From the NCBI GenBank assembly GCA_050183765.1, contig JBFXAZ010000012.1:13070-77069 (forward strand): a stretch of DNA of 64,000 nt, read 5' to 3'. The notes under the pieces were generated by a model. It worked only from the letters and a program-made list of their open reading frames with translations, was not told the origin of the DNA and made no database searches. Positions 8,825 to 16,766 of this stretch are shown here, piece after piece. Within the stretch, counting starts at the first letter, position 1, and each line of letters begins with the position of its first letter. The position numbers and the translations under genes were made by a program. This stretch comes from JAFAZJ01 sp050183765. Its GTDB lineage: Bacteria > Pseudomonadota > Alphaproteobacteria > Reyranellales > Reyranellaceae.

Positions 8825-9667
8825 ATGAGATGGTTCGGACCGCGGCTCAAGATCCGGATCGGCGCCGTGCTGGTGCTCGGCATGTGCCTGATGGCGATCT
8901 TCGCGCCGCTGCTGGCGCCGCACGATCCCTATGTGCAGAACCTGCTGCTGCGCCTGCGCCCGCCGGTGTGGGAGGACCGCGGCAGCTGGGCCTATCCGCT
9001 GGGCACCGACAATTTCGGCCGCGATCTGCTGTCGCGCCTGATCTACGGCTCGCGCCTGTCGATCGTCGTCGGCCTGATGGCGATGATGGTGGCGCTGTCC
9101 TTCGGCACCACCCTGGGCCTGGTCGCGGGCTACATGGGCGGCCGCGTCGAGCAGGCGATCATGCGCTTCGCCGACGGCTACCAGGCGATCCCCGAGATCC
9201 TGCTGGCCATCGTCGTGGTCGCGGTGTTCGGCGGCGGCGTCACGGTGCTGGTTCTGGTGCTGGGCTTCGCCGGCTGGGAGAGCTACACGCGCGTCGCCTT
9301 CAACCTGACGCGCTCCCTGCGCGAGCGGCCCTTCGTCGAGGCTGCGCTGGCGTCCGGTGCGGGCAGCCGCTACGTCATGTGGCGCCATATCCTGCCGCAG
9401 ATGTCGCCGATCCTCACCGTGATCGCCACCTTGCAGGTCGGCCAGCTCATCCTGCAGGAGACGGCGCTCAGCTTCCTCGGGCTGGGGCTGCCGCCGCCGA
9501 CCGCGACCTGGGGCAATATCCTGGCCGAGGGCCGCGACCGGCTGCTGGTCGCGCCGTGGATCGCCAACCTCGCCGGCATCGCCATCGTGCTGCTGGTGCT
9601 GGGCGTCAACCTGCTGGGCAACGGCCTGCGCGAGACGCTCGATCCGCGGCGTGTGGACCGGCGATGA
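8825..9667 (+). CDS. ABC transporter permease, DppC-like
   Basis: This is the second permease. Its N-terminal helix is followed by the DppC marker HDPYVQN and LGTDNFGRDLLSRLIYGSR. The EAA-type loop is FVEAALASGAGSRYVMWRHI, and LSFLGLGLPPPTATWGNIL is near the end. At 280 residues it has the usual length. The ATG at 8825 follows the DppB stop by four bases. Nineteen bases separate it from the GntR gene, so the regulator is in the same transcript. Confidence 0.93.
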   Translation: MRWFGPRLKIRIGAVLVLGMCLMAIFAPLLAPHDPYVQNLLLRLRPPVWEDRGSWAYPLGTDNFGRDLLSRLIYGSRLSIVVGLMAMMVALSFGTTLGLVAGYMGGRVEQAIMRFADGYQAIPEILLAIVVVAVFGGGVTVLVLVLGFAGWESYTRVAFNLTRSLRERPFVEAALASGAGSRYVMWRHILPQMSPILTVIATLQVGQLILQETALSFLGLGLPPPTATWGNILAEGRDRLLVAPWIANLAGIAIVLLVLGVNLLGNGLRETLDPRRVDRR

Positions 9668-9686
9668 AAATGAAGACGGAGAGGAA

Positions 9687-10502
9687 ATGCATCGAGGGCC
9701 CGTTCCCGCCTACTACAGGATCTACCAGGTGCTGAGCCAGCGCATCGCCTCAGGCACCTACAGGCTCGGCTCGCAGCTGCCGACGGACCTCGAGCTGATG
9801 CAGGAGTTCGACGTCAGCCGGCATACGGCGCGCTCCGCCGTCGAGCTGCTGGTGTCCGACAAGCTCGTGCAGCGCTTTCCCGGCCGCGGCACCTTCGTCC
9901 TCGAAAGCGATCCCGTCAGCCCGGACTGGAGCGCGCGCGCGCTCGAGGATCTGCGCATCGAGGATCCCGACGCACGCTTCGAGCTGTACGCCATCGAGAG
10001 CCTGGAGCCGCATGCCGACCCGCGCGTGGCCGGACTGCTGCAGGTGCCCTCGGGCCAGCGCATCCTGCGCATCTCCTGGAGCCGCGTGCGCCCGACCGGG
10101 CCGATCGCCTTCTGCGCCGCGCACCTGCCGCAGGCGCTGGCGGAACGGCTGCCGCCGGACATGGCCGAGCAGGTCACGTCGGCACATGTCATCCCGCTGA
10201 TCGAGAAGTACTGCGGTGTTCAGGCCTTCCGCGTGCAGCAGGCGTCGTCGGCGATCGCCGCGGACGCCGCGCTGGCGAAACGCCTGCAGGTCGCGCCGGG
10301 CGCGCCGCTGCTGCTGCTGCAGCGCACCTACTTCGATATCCACGGCACGGCGATCTACTACTCGGACCTCTACGTCCGCTCGGATCGCTTCGTGCACCGC
10401 ATCGAGCTCTTCCGCCACCGCCAGCAGATGGAGCTGGCGCGACCCATGCCGGCGCGCGACGCGGCGCCGTCCATCGACAGAAAGACGAGGTCCCGACCAT
10501 GA
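9687..10502 (+). CDS. GntR-family transcriptional regulator (HutC/UTRA type)
   Basis: The N-terminal winged helix (residues about 5-75) includes YYRIYQVLSQRIASGTYRLG, LPTDLELMQEFDVSRHTARS and RFPGRGTFV. The C-terminal UTRA domain (about 90-250) binds an effector; it contains RILRISWSRVRPTGPIAFCA and TYFDIHGTAIYYSDLYVRSD. The ATG at 9687 is preferred over the open frame upstream because GGAGAGG is six bases before it and MHRGPVPAYYRIYQ is the family start. It overlaps the downstream monooxygenase by four bases. It probably controls its own operon and perhaps the divergent ATPase genes. Confidence 0.9.
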   Translation: MHRGPVPAYYRIYQVLSQRIASGTYRLGSQLPTDLELMQEFDVSRHTARSAVELLVSDKLVQRFPGRGTFVLESDPVSPDWSARALEDLRIEDPDARFELYAIESLEPHADPRVAGLLQVPSGQRILRISWSRVRPTGPIAFCAAHLPQALAERLPPDMAEQVTSAHVIPLIEKYCGVQAFRVQQASSAIAADAALAKRLQVAPGAPLLLLQRTYFDIHGTAIYYSDLYVRSDRFVHRIELFRHRQQMELARPMPARDAAPSIDRKTRSRP

Positions 10503-11803
10503 AGAAGCCGTTTCATCTTGCGTGGTTCCTGTCGCAGGGCTACGGGCCCAAGAGCTGGCGCAGTGAGTTTCCCGGCAGCGACGTCAGCCGCTGGATGATG
10601 CCCGACATCTTCGTCGATCTCGCCAAGGGCATGGACCGCGCCTGCTTCGACTACATGATCATCGAGGATTCCTCGAACGTGCCCTACACCTACCAGGGCT
10701 CGCACAACGCCTATCTGCAATACGCCGCCAGCGCGCCCAAGCTCGATCCGGCGGTGCTGGTGCCCTACCTCACGTCGGCGACCAAGACCCTGGGCATCGT
10801 GCCCACGCTGTCGGTGTCGGAGTATCCGCCCTACCTCCTGGCGCGACTGGTGAATTCGCTCGACCACACGACGGAGGGGCGCATCGGCTGGAACTGCGTC
10901 ACCGGCAGCAACGATGGCGCGGCGCAGAACTACGGCCACGAGAAGCATCGGCCGCACGACGAGCGCTATGACGTCGCCGACGAGTTCTGCGAGGTGGTCA
11001 CCAGGCTGTGGGAAGCCTGGGAGCCGGACGCCGTCGTCCTCGATCGCGAGAAGCCCATGTTCGCCGATGGCAGCAAGGTCCACGCGATCAACCACGAGGG
11101 CAAGTATTTCAAGGTTCGCGGGCCGATCAACGCGCCGCGCTCGCCGCAGGGCCGCGTACCGATCTGTCAGGCCGGCGGCTCGCCGCGCGGCCAGCTCTTC
11201 GCTTCGCGCTGGGCCGACACGATCATCACCGAGGGCGGCGGCAGCGTCGCCTCGATGAAGGCCTACCGCGACAAGGTGCGCCAGCAGGCCGCCGAGCTGG
11301 GCCGCAATCCCGACGACATCAAGGTGCTGTTCCTTGCCCATCCGATCATCGATGTGAGCATGGAGGCGGCGCGGGATCGGGCGAGGATGGAGCAGGTCGA
11401 GGCCGAGACGCATCTCGACCTGCATCTGTCGGGCATGTCGCGCACCACAGGCATCGACTTCTCGAAGTTCGATCTCGACGAGCCGCTGCCGATGACGTTG
11501 ACGACCAACGGCCACCAGTCCTCGCTGGTCAAGTGGCTGGGCAAGACGCCGCGCTCGATCCTGCAGACCTACGCGCGCAAGGCCGGCATCGAGTATGTCG
11601 GCACCGCCGATCACGTCGCCGGCCTGATGCAGGAGATCATGGAGGAGGTCGGCGGCGACGGCTTCCTGATCTTCAACAGCTACTTCGACCGCCGCTACGT
11701 CATCGAGGTGTGCGACGGCCTCGTGCCTGAGCTGCAGCGCCGCGGCGTGACGCGCAAGGCCTACGCTCACAAGCACCTGCGCGACAACCTGCTGGAGTTC
11801 TGA
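10499..11803 (+). CDS. LLM-class FMN monooxygenase, NtaA/SnaA/DszA-type
   Basis: This is a two-component flavin-dependent monooxygenase of the bacterial-luciferase fold, needing reduced FMN from a separate reductase; none is encoded nearby. Family blocks include MKKPFHLAWFLSQGYGPKSW, the loop TEGRIGWNCVTGSNDGAAQN and PICQAGGSPRGQLFASRWAD. The C-terminal GTADHVAGLMQEIMEEVGGDG and FNSYFDRRYVIEVCDGLVPE are also typical. Its 434 residues match NtaA/DszA relatives. As the last gene of the transporter operon it probably oxidises the imported compound or its product. It converges on the gene at 11823. Confidence 0.92.
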   Translation: MKKPFHLAWFLSQGYGPKSWRSEFPGSDVSRWMMPDIFVDLAKGMDRACFDYMIIEDSSNVPYTYQGSHNAYLQYAASAPKLDPAVLVPYLTSATKTLGIVPTLSVSEYPPYLLARLVNSLDHTTEGRIGWNCVTGSNDGAAQNYGHEKHRPHDERYDVADEFCEVVTRLWEAWEPDAVVLDREKPMFADGSKVHAINHEGKYFKVRGPINAPRSPQGRVPICQAGGSPRGQLFASRWADTIITEGGGSVASMKAYRDKVRQQAAELGRNPDDIKVLFLAHPIIDVSMEAARDRARMEQVEAETHLDLHLSGMSRTTGIDFSKFDLDEPLPMTLTTNGHQSSLVKWLGKTPRSILQTYARKAGIEYVGTADHVAGLMQEIMEEVGGDGFLIFNSYFDRRYVIEVCDGLVPELQRRGVTRKAYAHKHLRDNLLEF

Positions 11804-11822
11804 CGCGCGGTTTGGCGGCCGC

Positions 11823-13388
11823 CTACTTGATCACGGCATATTTGAAGTTGGGCGAGCCGGTGGCGACGATCGGCATCGTCACCTTCTCGCTCATCGACCA
11901 GACGATCACCGGATGGTGGATCGGCAGGTAGACGTTCGACGCCTTGGCGATTTTCCAGGCGTCGGCGATCATACCGTCGCGCTTGGCGCTGTCTGTCTCC
12001 TTCGACATCGCCAGGATCAGCGCGTCGAGCGCCTTGTCGGACAACCCGGTGAAGTTCCAGCTGCCGCCGGTGCGGTAGAGGTAGGTGAGGATGTGGTGCG
12101 AATCGAGCGTCGGCACGCCCCAGCCGAGCAGATAGAAGCTGCTGTCGCGCTTCTGCAGCTTCGGGAAGTGCAGCGTCTTGGAGCGCGCCTGCAGATCGAC
12201 ACCGATGCCGATCTGCGCCAGCATGCCGACGATGGCGCGGCAGATCGCCTCGTCGTTGGCGTAGCGGTCGTCGGGGCAGTCGAGCGTTACCTTGAAGCCC
12301 CGGGCGTAGCCGGCGTCGGCCATCAGCTTCCTCGCGCCGGCAAGGTCGTGGGCCGGCCGCGCGTCGAGCGCCTTGGTCCAACCGTGCACAGCCGGAGGCG
12401 CGATGACGCCGGCCGGCGCCGAGAAGCCGCCCATCACCTTTCTGTGGATCGCCTCGACGTCGATCGCCTTGAGCATCGCCTCGCGCACGCGCGGATCGGC
12501 GAAGGGGTTCGTGCCCGCGACGTCGCCATACTTCAGCGCGGGAGCACCGACGTCGAGACCGAGGAAGAGAGTGCGCACCTGCGCCGTCTGCAGCGTCCGC
12601 AAGCCCGCGGTCGCCTTGATGCGGCCGATATCCTGCAACGGCGCGTCGAGCAGGAAATCGATCTGGCCGGAGAGCAGGGCGGCGACGCGGCTCGTCGGCT
12701 CCCTGATCGGCGTGTAGACGATCTCGTCGGGATAGTCGGCGAAGTCGGCGGCGTCCCAGTAGCCCGGGTTCCTGGCCAGCACCGTCCTGATGCCGGGATC
12801 GCGCTGCCTGACGACGAACGGGCCGGTGCCCATGGCGTTGCGCACCGCGAAGCTATCCTGCCGGTCCTTGTGGCTGGTCGGCGTGACGACGTCGTGCTTC
12901 TGCGCCCACGACCTGGACATCATGAAGATGTAGGTGAGCTGGTCGGGCAGGATCGGGTTCGGACCCCGGGTGTAGACGGTCACGGTCAGAGGATCGTCGG
13001 CCTTCACCTCCTTCACCGACGACAGGTAGTCCTTGAAGTCCGAGGTCGGCGCCATGGCGCGCCGCAAGGAGAACACCACGTCGGCCGAGGTGAAGGGCGA
13101 GCCGTCGCTGAACGTCACGCCCGGGCGCAGCTTGAACTGCCAGGCGTCGTCCGCCGTCGGCTTCCACGACAGCGCCAGGTTCGGCATCTTTCTCAGCGAC
13201 GGATCGCGCTGGATCAGCGCATCGTAGATGTGCTGCGCCATCGCCGAGGTCGGACCGTCGTTCCGCGAATGGGGATCGAGCGTCAGCGCGTCGTCGGCGC
13301 TGGCCCAGCGCAGCGTCTTGGCCGCCGCCGTCGGCATCGCCAGCGAGACTGCGATCGCCGTCATCGCGATGAGGCGTGCCAGTCCCAT
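11823..13388 (-). CDS. ABC transporter substrate-binding protein, family 5, second copy
   Basis: A second peptide-type periplasmic binding protein with signal peptide MGLARLIAMTAIAVSLAMPT ending AAAK. Family blocks are NLALSWKPTADDAWQFKLRP, FSDGSPFTSADVVFSLRRAM and ADPRVREAMLKAIDVEAIH. The ATG at 13388 has GGAGG seven bases upstream, so the open frame beyond it is not used. It has 521 residues. No permease adjoins it, so it may feed the importer encoded by 2905-9667 as an alternative receptor, or it may be an orphan. Confidence 0.9.
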   Translation of the reverse strand: MGLARLIAMTAIAVSLAMPTAAAKTLRWASADDALTLDPHSRNDGPTSAMAQHIYDALIQRDPSLRKMPNLALSWKPTADDAWQFKLRPGVTFSDGSPFTSADVVFSLRRAMAPTSDFKDYLSSVKEVKADDPLTVTVYTRGPNPILPDQLTYIFMMSRSWAQKHDVVTPTSHKDRQDSFAVRNAMGTGPFVVRQRDPGIRTVLARNPGYWDAADFADYPDEIVYTPIREPTSRVAALLSGQIDFLLDAPLQDIGRIKATAGLRTLQTAQVRTLFLGLDVGAPALKYGDVAGTNPFADPRVREAMLKAIDVEAIHRKVMGGFSAPAGVIAPPAVHGWTKALDARPAHDLAGARKLMADAGYARGFKVTLDCPDDRYANDEAICRAIVGMLAQIGIGVDLQARSKTLHFPKLQKRDSSFYLLGWGVPTLDSHHILTYLYRTGGSWNFTGLSDKALDALILAMSKETDSAKRDGMIADAWKIAKASNVYLPIHHPVIVWSMSEKVTMPIVATGSPNFKYAVIK

Positions 13389-13560
13389 CCCAGGCCTCCG
13401 TCCGGTGATGCGATCGGTAAGCGCTGTCCCTGACGGGCGCGCGCATGCGATTTGCGCGTGGCGGCGTACGAGTGTCAACGGCGCGCCGCTTCGCTGCTCT
13501 CACTCATGGTACGATCCTTGCGCAGGATAGCCGTTGGCCGGCGGATCGGCGGAGATCGCG

Positions 13561-14073
13561 ATGACTCTCAACTTCTCGCTGCTGGTGTGGGTGCACACGC
13601 TTGTCAGCCTGGTGCCGCTGGTGGCCGGCGTGCCGGTGGCGCGCGGCCTGCTGGCCGGGCGCGACTCGGGCTGGTGGACCGACATCTTTCTGATCAGCGT
13701 GATCCTGACCACCGCCAGTGGCTTCATCCTGCCGGCGCCCGGCTTCACGCCGGCGGTGGGGCTGGGCGTCATCTCGACCCTGGTGATCCTCGCCATGCTG
13801 GCGGCGCGTTATCGCTTCAGGCTCGCAGGTGCCTGGCGCTGGGTGTGGCCGATCGGCCTGATGTTGTCCTTCTACTTCGACTGCTTCGTACTGGTGACGC
13901 AGCTCTTCACCAAGGTGCCGGCGCTGATGCGCACGACGCCGGTGCCCGGCGCGCCGGGTGGCGCGCTGTTCGGCGCCGTGCAGTTGGTGGTGCTGGCGGC
14001 GTTCGTGGTGCTCACGGTGATCGCCGCGCGCCGCTATCATCGCGCCGGGAGCACGGTGGCGGTTGCTGCCTAG
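13561..14073 (+). CDS. Integral membrane protein, 170 aa, unknown function
   Basis: Four hydrophobic segments are visible: LLVWVHTLVSLVPLVAGVPV, IFLISVILTTASGFILPAPG, a segment around VWPIGLMLSFYFDCFVLVTQ, and FGAVQLVVLAAFVVLTVIAA. The first contains a histidine (VWVHTL) seen in small cytochrome-like or DUF2306-like membrane families, but I cannot assign one. Start ATG 13561 follows a GGAG. The gene stands alone between a convergent-looking region and a gene-poor stretch. Confidence 0.7.
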   Translation: MTLNFSLLVWVHTLVSLVPLVAGVPVARGLLAGRDSGWWTDIFLISVILTTASGFILPAPGFTPAVGLGVISTLVILAMLAARYRFRLAGAWRWVWPIGLMLSFYFDCFVLVTQLFTKVPALMRTTPVPGAPGGALFGAVQLVVLAAFVVLTVIAARRYHRAGSTVAVAA

Positions 14074-14400
14074 AACCGCGTTTCTCGGATGAGCTATTGA
14101 ACTGACCCGTCGGATCCAATTGAGCGACAGGAATCGCCGTGTTGCTTGGTCGGTCCGGGGTCGCAGATGGTTCAGCCGGCGGGTGAAGCCCGATCCGATG
14201 TCCTGCGGCTGACCGACGGCAGGCGACGACGACGGGCCGCCTATGGCTTTCCCCCGAACTCGGCAGAATGATAGCGTTCGCGTCATTCCATGGGGTCATC
14301 TGGTAAATGTCGGCTGAAGACTGGCCGCGTCAATAACCGAGGGTAGTGCTAGATGGTCGAATGTTCACGCGAATGCTGAAGTCCATGCAAGGGGGGGATC
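14074..14400. other. Gene-free stretch, unassigned
   Basis: No frame here has a start, ribosome site and protein-like composition together. Base composition drifts from very GC-rich to AT-richer toward 14400, where a poly-G run gives the Shine-Dalgarno of the next gene. The part 14100-14320 may be decayed sequence from an old insertion, but I can name no family. Confidence 0.4.
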
Positions 14401-14775
14401 ATGAGGGCGTGCAAAGTATTGACCTTGGCGGTTTTCGCCTTGTTTGCGGTCTTGAGCGATGCCGGGGCGCAGATGGATAGAATGTCCGGGAAATGGATAT
14501 TCGATGGATGCGAATCCCAGGAGCAAACCTACAAGAGCGGGATTTGTATCGGCACCATCCGAACGCTTCTCCATGTCGGTCGAGACTTGCCGCCTTCGCA
14601 TCGGTTCTGCATGCCCGCGAAAAAGTTCGAATACAGTGCCACTCCACTTGAGGAGGCACTCAGGTTGGTGCGCATCTATCTTGAAGAAACGTATTCGTCT
14701 CGACAGACGAGGATGAACGAAGAGTTTGTCCAGCTTGCCGTGGAAGCACTTCGTCGCGCATGGCCTTGCCGGTAA
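14401..14775 (+). CDS. Rap1a/Tai-like immunity-domain protein, secreted
   Basis: Residues 1-23 are a signal peptide ending SDAGA. The mature part has the Rap1a/Tai cysteine pattern: GCES, GICIGTIRTLL, FCMPAKK and a final WPCR, with the region LRLVRIYLEE near the end. Family members of about 120 residues include periplasmic immunity proteins against type VI amidase effectors, but many are unlinked to effectors. No amidase or T6SS gene is nearby. The gene is clearly less GC-rich than its neighbours, consistent with transfer. A strong poly-G Shine-Dalgarno precedes the ATG. Confidence 0.7.
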   Translation: MRACKVLTLAVFALFAVLSDAGAQMDRMSGKWIFDGCESQEQTYKSGICIGTIRTLLHVGRDLPPSHRFCMPAKKFEYSATPLEEALRLVRIYLEETYSSRQTRMNEEFVQLAVEALRRAWPCR

Positions 14776-15340
14776 CCATGACCTGACGGCACCGCATGGA
14801 CGTTGACGTGCGTCCCTTCCGATACGTCGGGGGCAGGTCTGGTGCTGCAATCGACGCTCCATTGATTCTCGGCATTGAGGCCTTGGTCGCGCGCATCCAG
14901 AAGATATCGCGTCGCGGCCGCGGTGGAAGTCGATCGCCGTGCGGTCAATGCTGTGGCGCGTGCCTCGTCAACGCCCATTGCCAGCGGCTCGTGCGCCTGA
15001 TCGATTGCCGCTCCCGTGCGTGCCGCCGCGACCAGGTCGGGGTGATGAACTGCTTGGCGCCGACACGCGGGAACTCGCCACGTACGTGCACCGGCACGAA
15101 ATTGCGACCTGCGGCGGGGGGCATCGTCGGGTCCGTGTCGGCAGGATCGTCGCTTAAGGGCATACCGCGGCCGCGACGCGGGACATCCCCGTTTCCATGC
15201 CTGCGAATGTCGCGGTCGTTATGAAGTGTTCCGCCGCGACTACCGTTTATTTGCTTGTCGCTTGGCAGCGAATTCACCCCCTGCGCGGGTGCGCGCGTGG
15301 TAGCTGAACAGGAGGGGGCTGTCTGTGCATGGAGGGTTCC
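14776..15340. other. Gene-free stretch
   Basis: About 565 bases without a supported gene. Several open frames exist on both strands (for example plus from 14796 and minus to 14676), but they lack ribosome sites, are arginine/serine-rich in the way of high-GC noise and show no family motif. I see no RNA gene. A leader for the small gene at 15341 must lie near the right end. Confidence 0.5.
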
Positions 15341-15649
15341 ATGCGTGTATTTCGAATGCTGCCGCTGCTGTCGATCGCCGTCATGTGTCCGGCGGTCGCG
15401 CAAACCATCGCCGAGACGAAGAAAAGCGTCCTGCCTGTCGCCCAGGACGACAGCCGCGTCGTTGCGCGGCCATCCGCCAAGACCGGTTGCCCCGAGTACC
15501 TCGAAGGCTGCCTGCGTGAGGACAAGAGCCGCGCGCTGCTGTTGCTTGGTCTCATGAGCACGGGCAAGCGGCCGCTGGTTCTGCGCCAGCGCATCAACGA
15601 GCACCTGCCGCGCCTGCCGTCGTCGCGCGGTTTTCCCGCCGTGCCGTGA
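15341..15649 (+). CDS. Small exported protein with GCPEYLEGC motif
   Basis: The product of 102 residues starts MRVFRMLPLLSIAVMCPAVA, a signal peptide cleaved near AQT. The mature part has only two cysteines, in GCPEYLEGC, followed by a basic/hydrophobic helix and a proline-rich tail. GGAGGG lies five bases before the ATG at 15341; an in-frame ATG at 15329 has none. I do not recognise a family. The closely spaced cysteines suggest a disulfide or a metal/haem contact, which is inference. Confidence 0.55.
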   Translation: MRVFRMLPLLSIAVMCPAVAQTIAETKKSVLPVAQDDSRVVARPSAKTGCPEYLEGCLREDKSRALLLLGLMSTGKRPLVLRQRINEHLPRLPSSRGFPAVP

Positions 15650-15753
15650 CGGGCAGATCGCGATCATCACCACGACCGAAGCAGCCAGCCCGACGATCGA
15701 CCAGAGCCTGATCGGTTGCGTCGAGTGGCGACATCGCGCGCTGTCGACCGTCC

Positions 15754-15999
15754 CTACATCGGCCGGCCGGTCGGATAGTCCGACGACGCGCTGGGCTGTT
15801 CGGGATCGCCACGCTGCAGGTCGCCCTCGGCGACCTTGCGGCCGTGGCCGGCCTGGGCGCCGGCGGTGCGGCCGCGCCGGCCCTTGATGTCGTCGTTGCT
15901 GCCGCCCGGCAGGTCGGCGCCGGTGCCGTCCAGCGCATTGTTGCGTTCGCCCGCCTCGGCGCCCGGGTAGAGCCTTTCGTGTTCCGTGGGCGATGCCAT
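15754..15999 (-). CDS. Small hydrophilic protein, 81 aa
   Basis: The protein MASPTEHERLYPGAEAGERN continues as a charged, glycine-rich and probably disordered chain without hydrophobic segments or cysteines. GGAGGG lies about five bases before the ATG at 15999, which supports translation. Similar low-complexity small proteins are common in soil alphaproteobacteria and are often stress-related, but no function can be assigned. It is divergent from the XRE-cupin gene, with about 100 bases between. Confidence 0.55.
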   Translation of the reverse strand: MASPTEHERLYPGAEAGERNNALDGTGADLPGGSNDDIKGRRGRTAGAQAGHGRKVAEGDLQRGDPEQPSASSDYPTGRPM

Positions 16000-16099
16000 G
16001 GCATCCCTCCGCCTTTTGTCGCACTGTCATATCAACCGTGCCGAGGGCGGCGAGGTTCCGAAGCGCACCATCAGGACGAACACCCAGAATGAGCGGCAT

Positions 16100-16735
16100 A
16101 TGAGCGGCAAACCGGCTTCCCGGGCGGGATGGAAGCGCACATCCGATCAACTCGACCTGACGGGCAAGCTGGGCGAGAAGCTGCGCGGCCTGCGCGAGAT
16201 GCGCGGCCTGTCGCTCGGCGAGGCGAGCGACGTCACCGGCGTTCCGCGCCCGACGCTCTCGCGCATCGAGCACAACAAGATGGCGCCGACGATCGCCGTG
16301 CTGGGCAAGGTCGTCGCGGGCTATGGCGTGCCATGGTCGACCGTTCTTCCCGACACGGTCATCGCCGACAAGCCGTCAGGCCGCAGCGCGTCGTTCTCCT
16401 CGCATCGGGGCATGGAGGTGAAGCTCGGCCTGCGCAGCGTGAAGTCGCTGCATCCCAGCAACCCGCTGTCGAGCCAGATGCGCGCGCTGGTGATGACGAC
16501 CGCGCACAAGACGGTCCAGGAAGGGGGCGGCTACCTCAGTCACGCCTTCACCAAGTTCTGTTACGTCCTCGAGGGATCCCTCACCATCCACTTCAAGGGC
16601 AAGCGACCGCGCCGGCTGGAGGTCGGCGAAAGCGCCCTGTTCCCCGGCGACACGCCGCACGCCTACACCTCGCATACCGGAAAGCCGGTTCGCTTCCTGC
16701 TGGTCGTCACCAGGCTCCGCCGACCTGCATCTTGA
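16100..16735 (+). CDS. XRE-family regulator with C-terminal cupin
   Basis: Residues about 20-75 form a lambda-repressor-like helix-turn-helix (LREMRGLSLGEASDVTGVPR then PTLSRIEHNKMAPTIAVLGK). Residues about 125-205 form a cupin: FTKFCYVLEGSLTIHFKG and GESALFPGDTPHAYTSHTG, the last giving cupin motif 2. This PuuR/SutR-like architecture senses a small ligand. The ATG at 16100 is the first in frame after the upstream region. The FAD monooxygenase begins 31 bases downstream, so the regulator probably governs that gene and the TctC gene. Confidence 0.88.
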   Translation: MSGKPASRAGWKRTSDQLDLTGKLGEKLRGLREMRGLSLGEASDVTGVPRPTLSRIEHNKMAPTIAVLGKVVAGYGVPWSTVLPDTVIADKPSGRSASFSSHRGMEVKLGLRSVKSLHPSNPLSSQMRALVMTTAHKTVQEGGGYLSHAFTKFCYVLEGSLTIHFKGKRPRRLEVGESALFPGDTPHAYTSHTGKPVRFLLVVTRLRRPAS

Positions 16736-16766
16736 CTTACCGATCCGTACGGGTAATCGTTCGGGC

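Noticed and set aside
14796..15224. Plus-strand frame of 142 codons with several cysteines
   Set aside because: No ribosome site, arginine/serine-rich noise composition and no family likeness; treated as non-coding.
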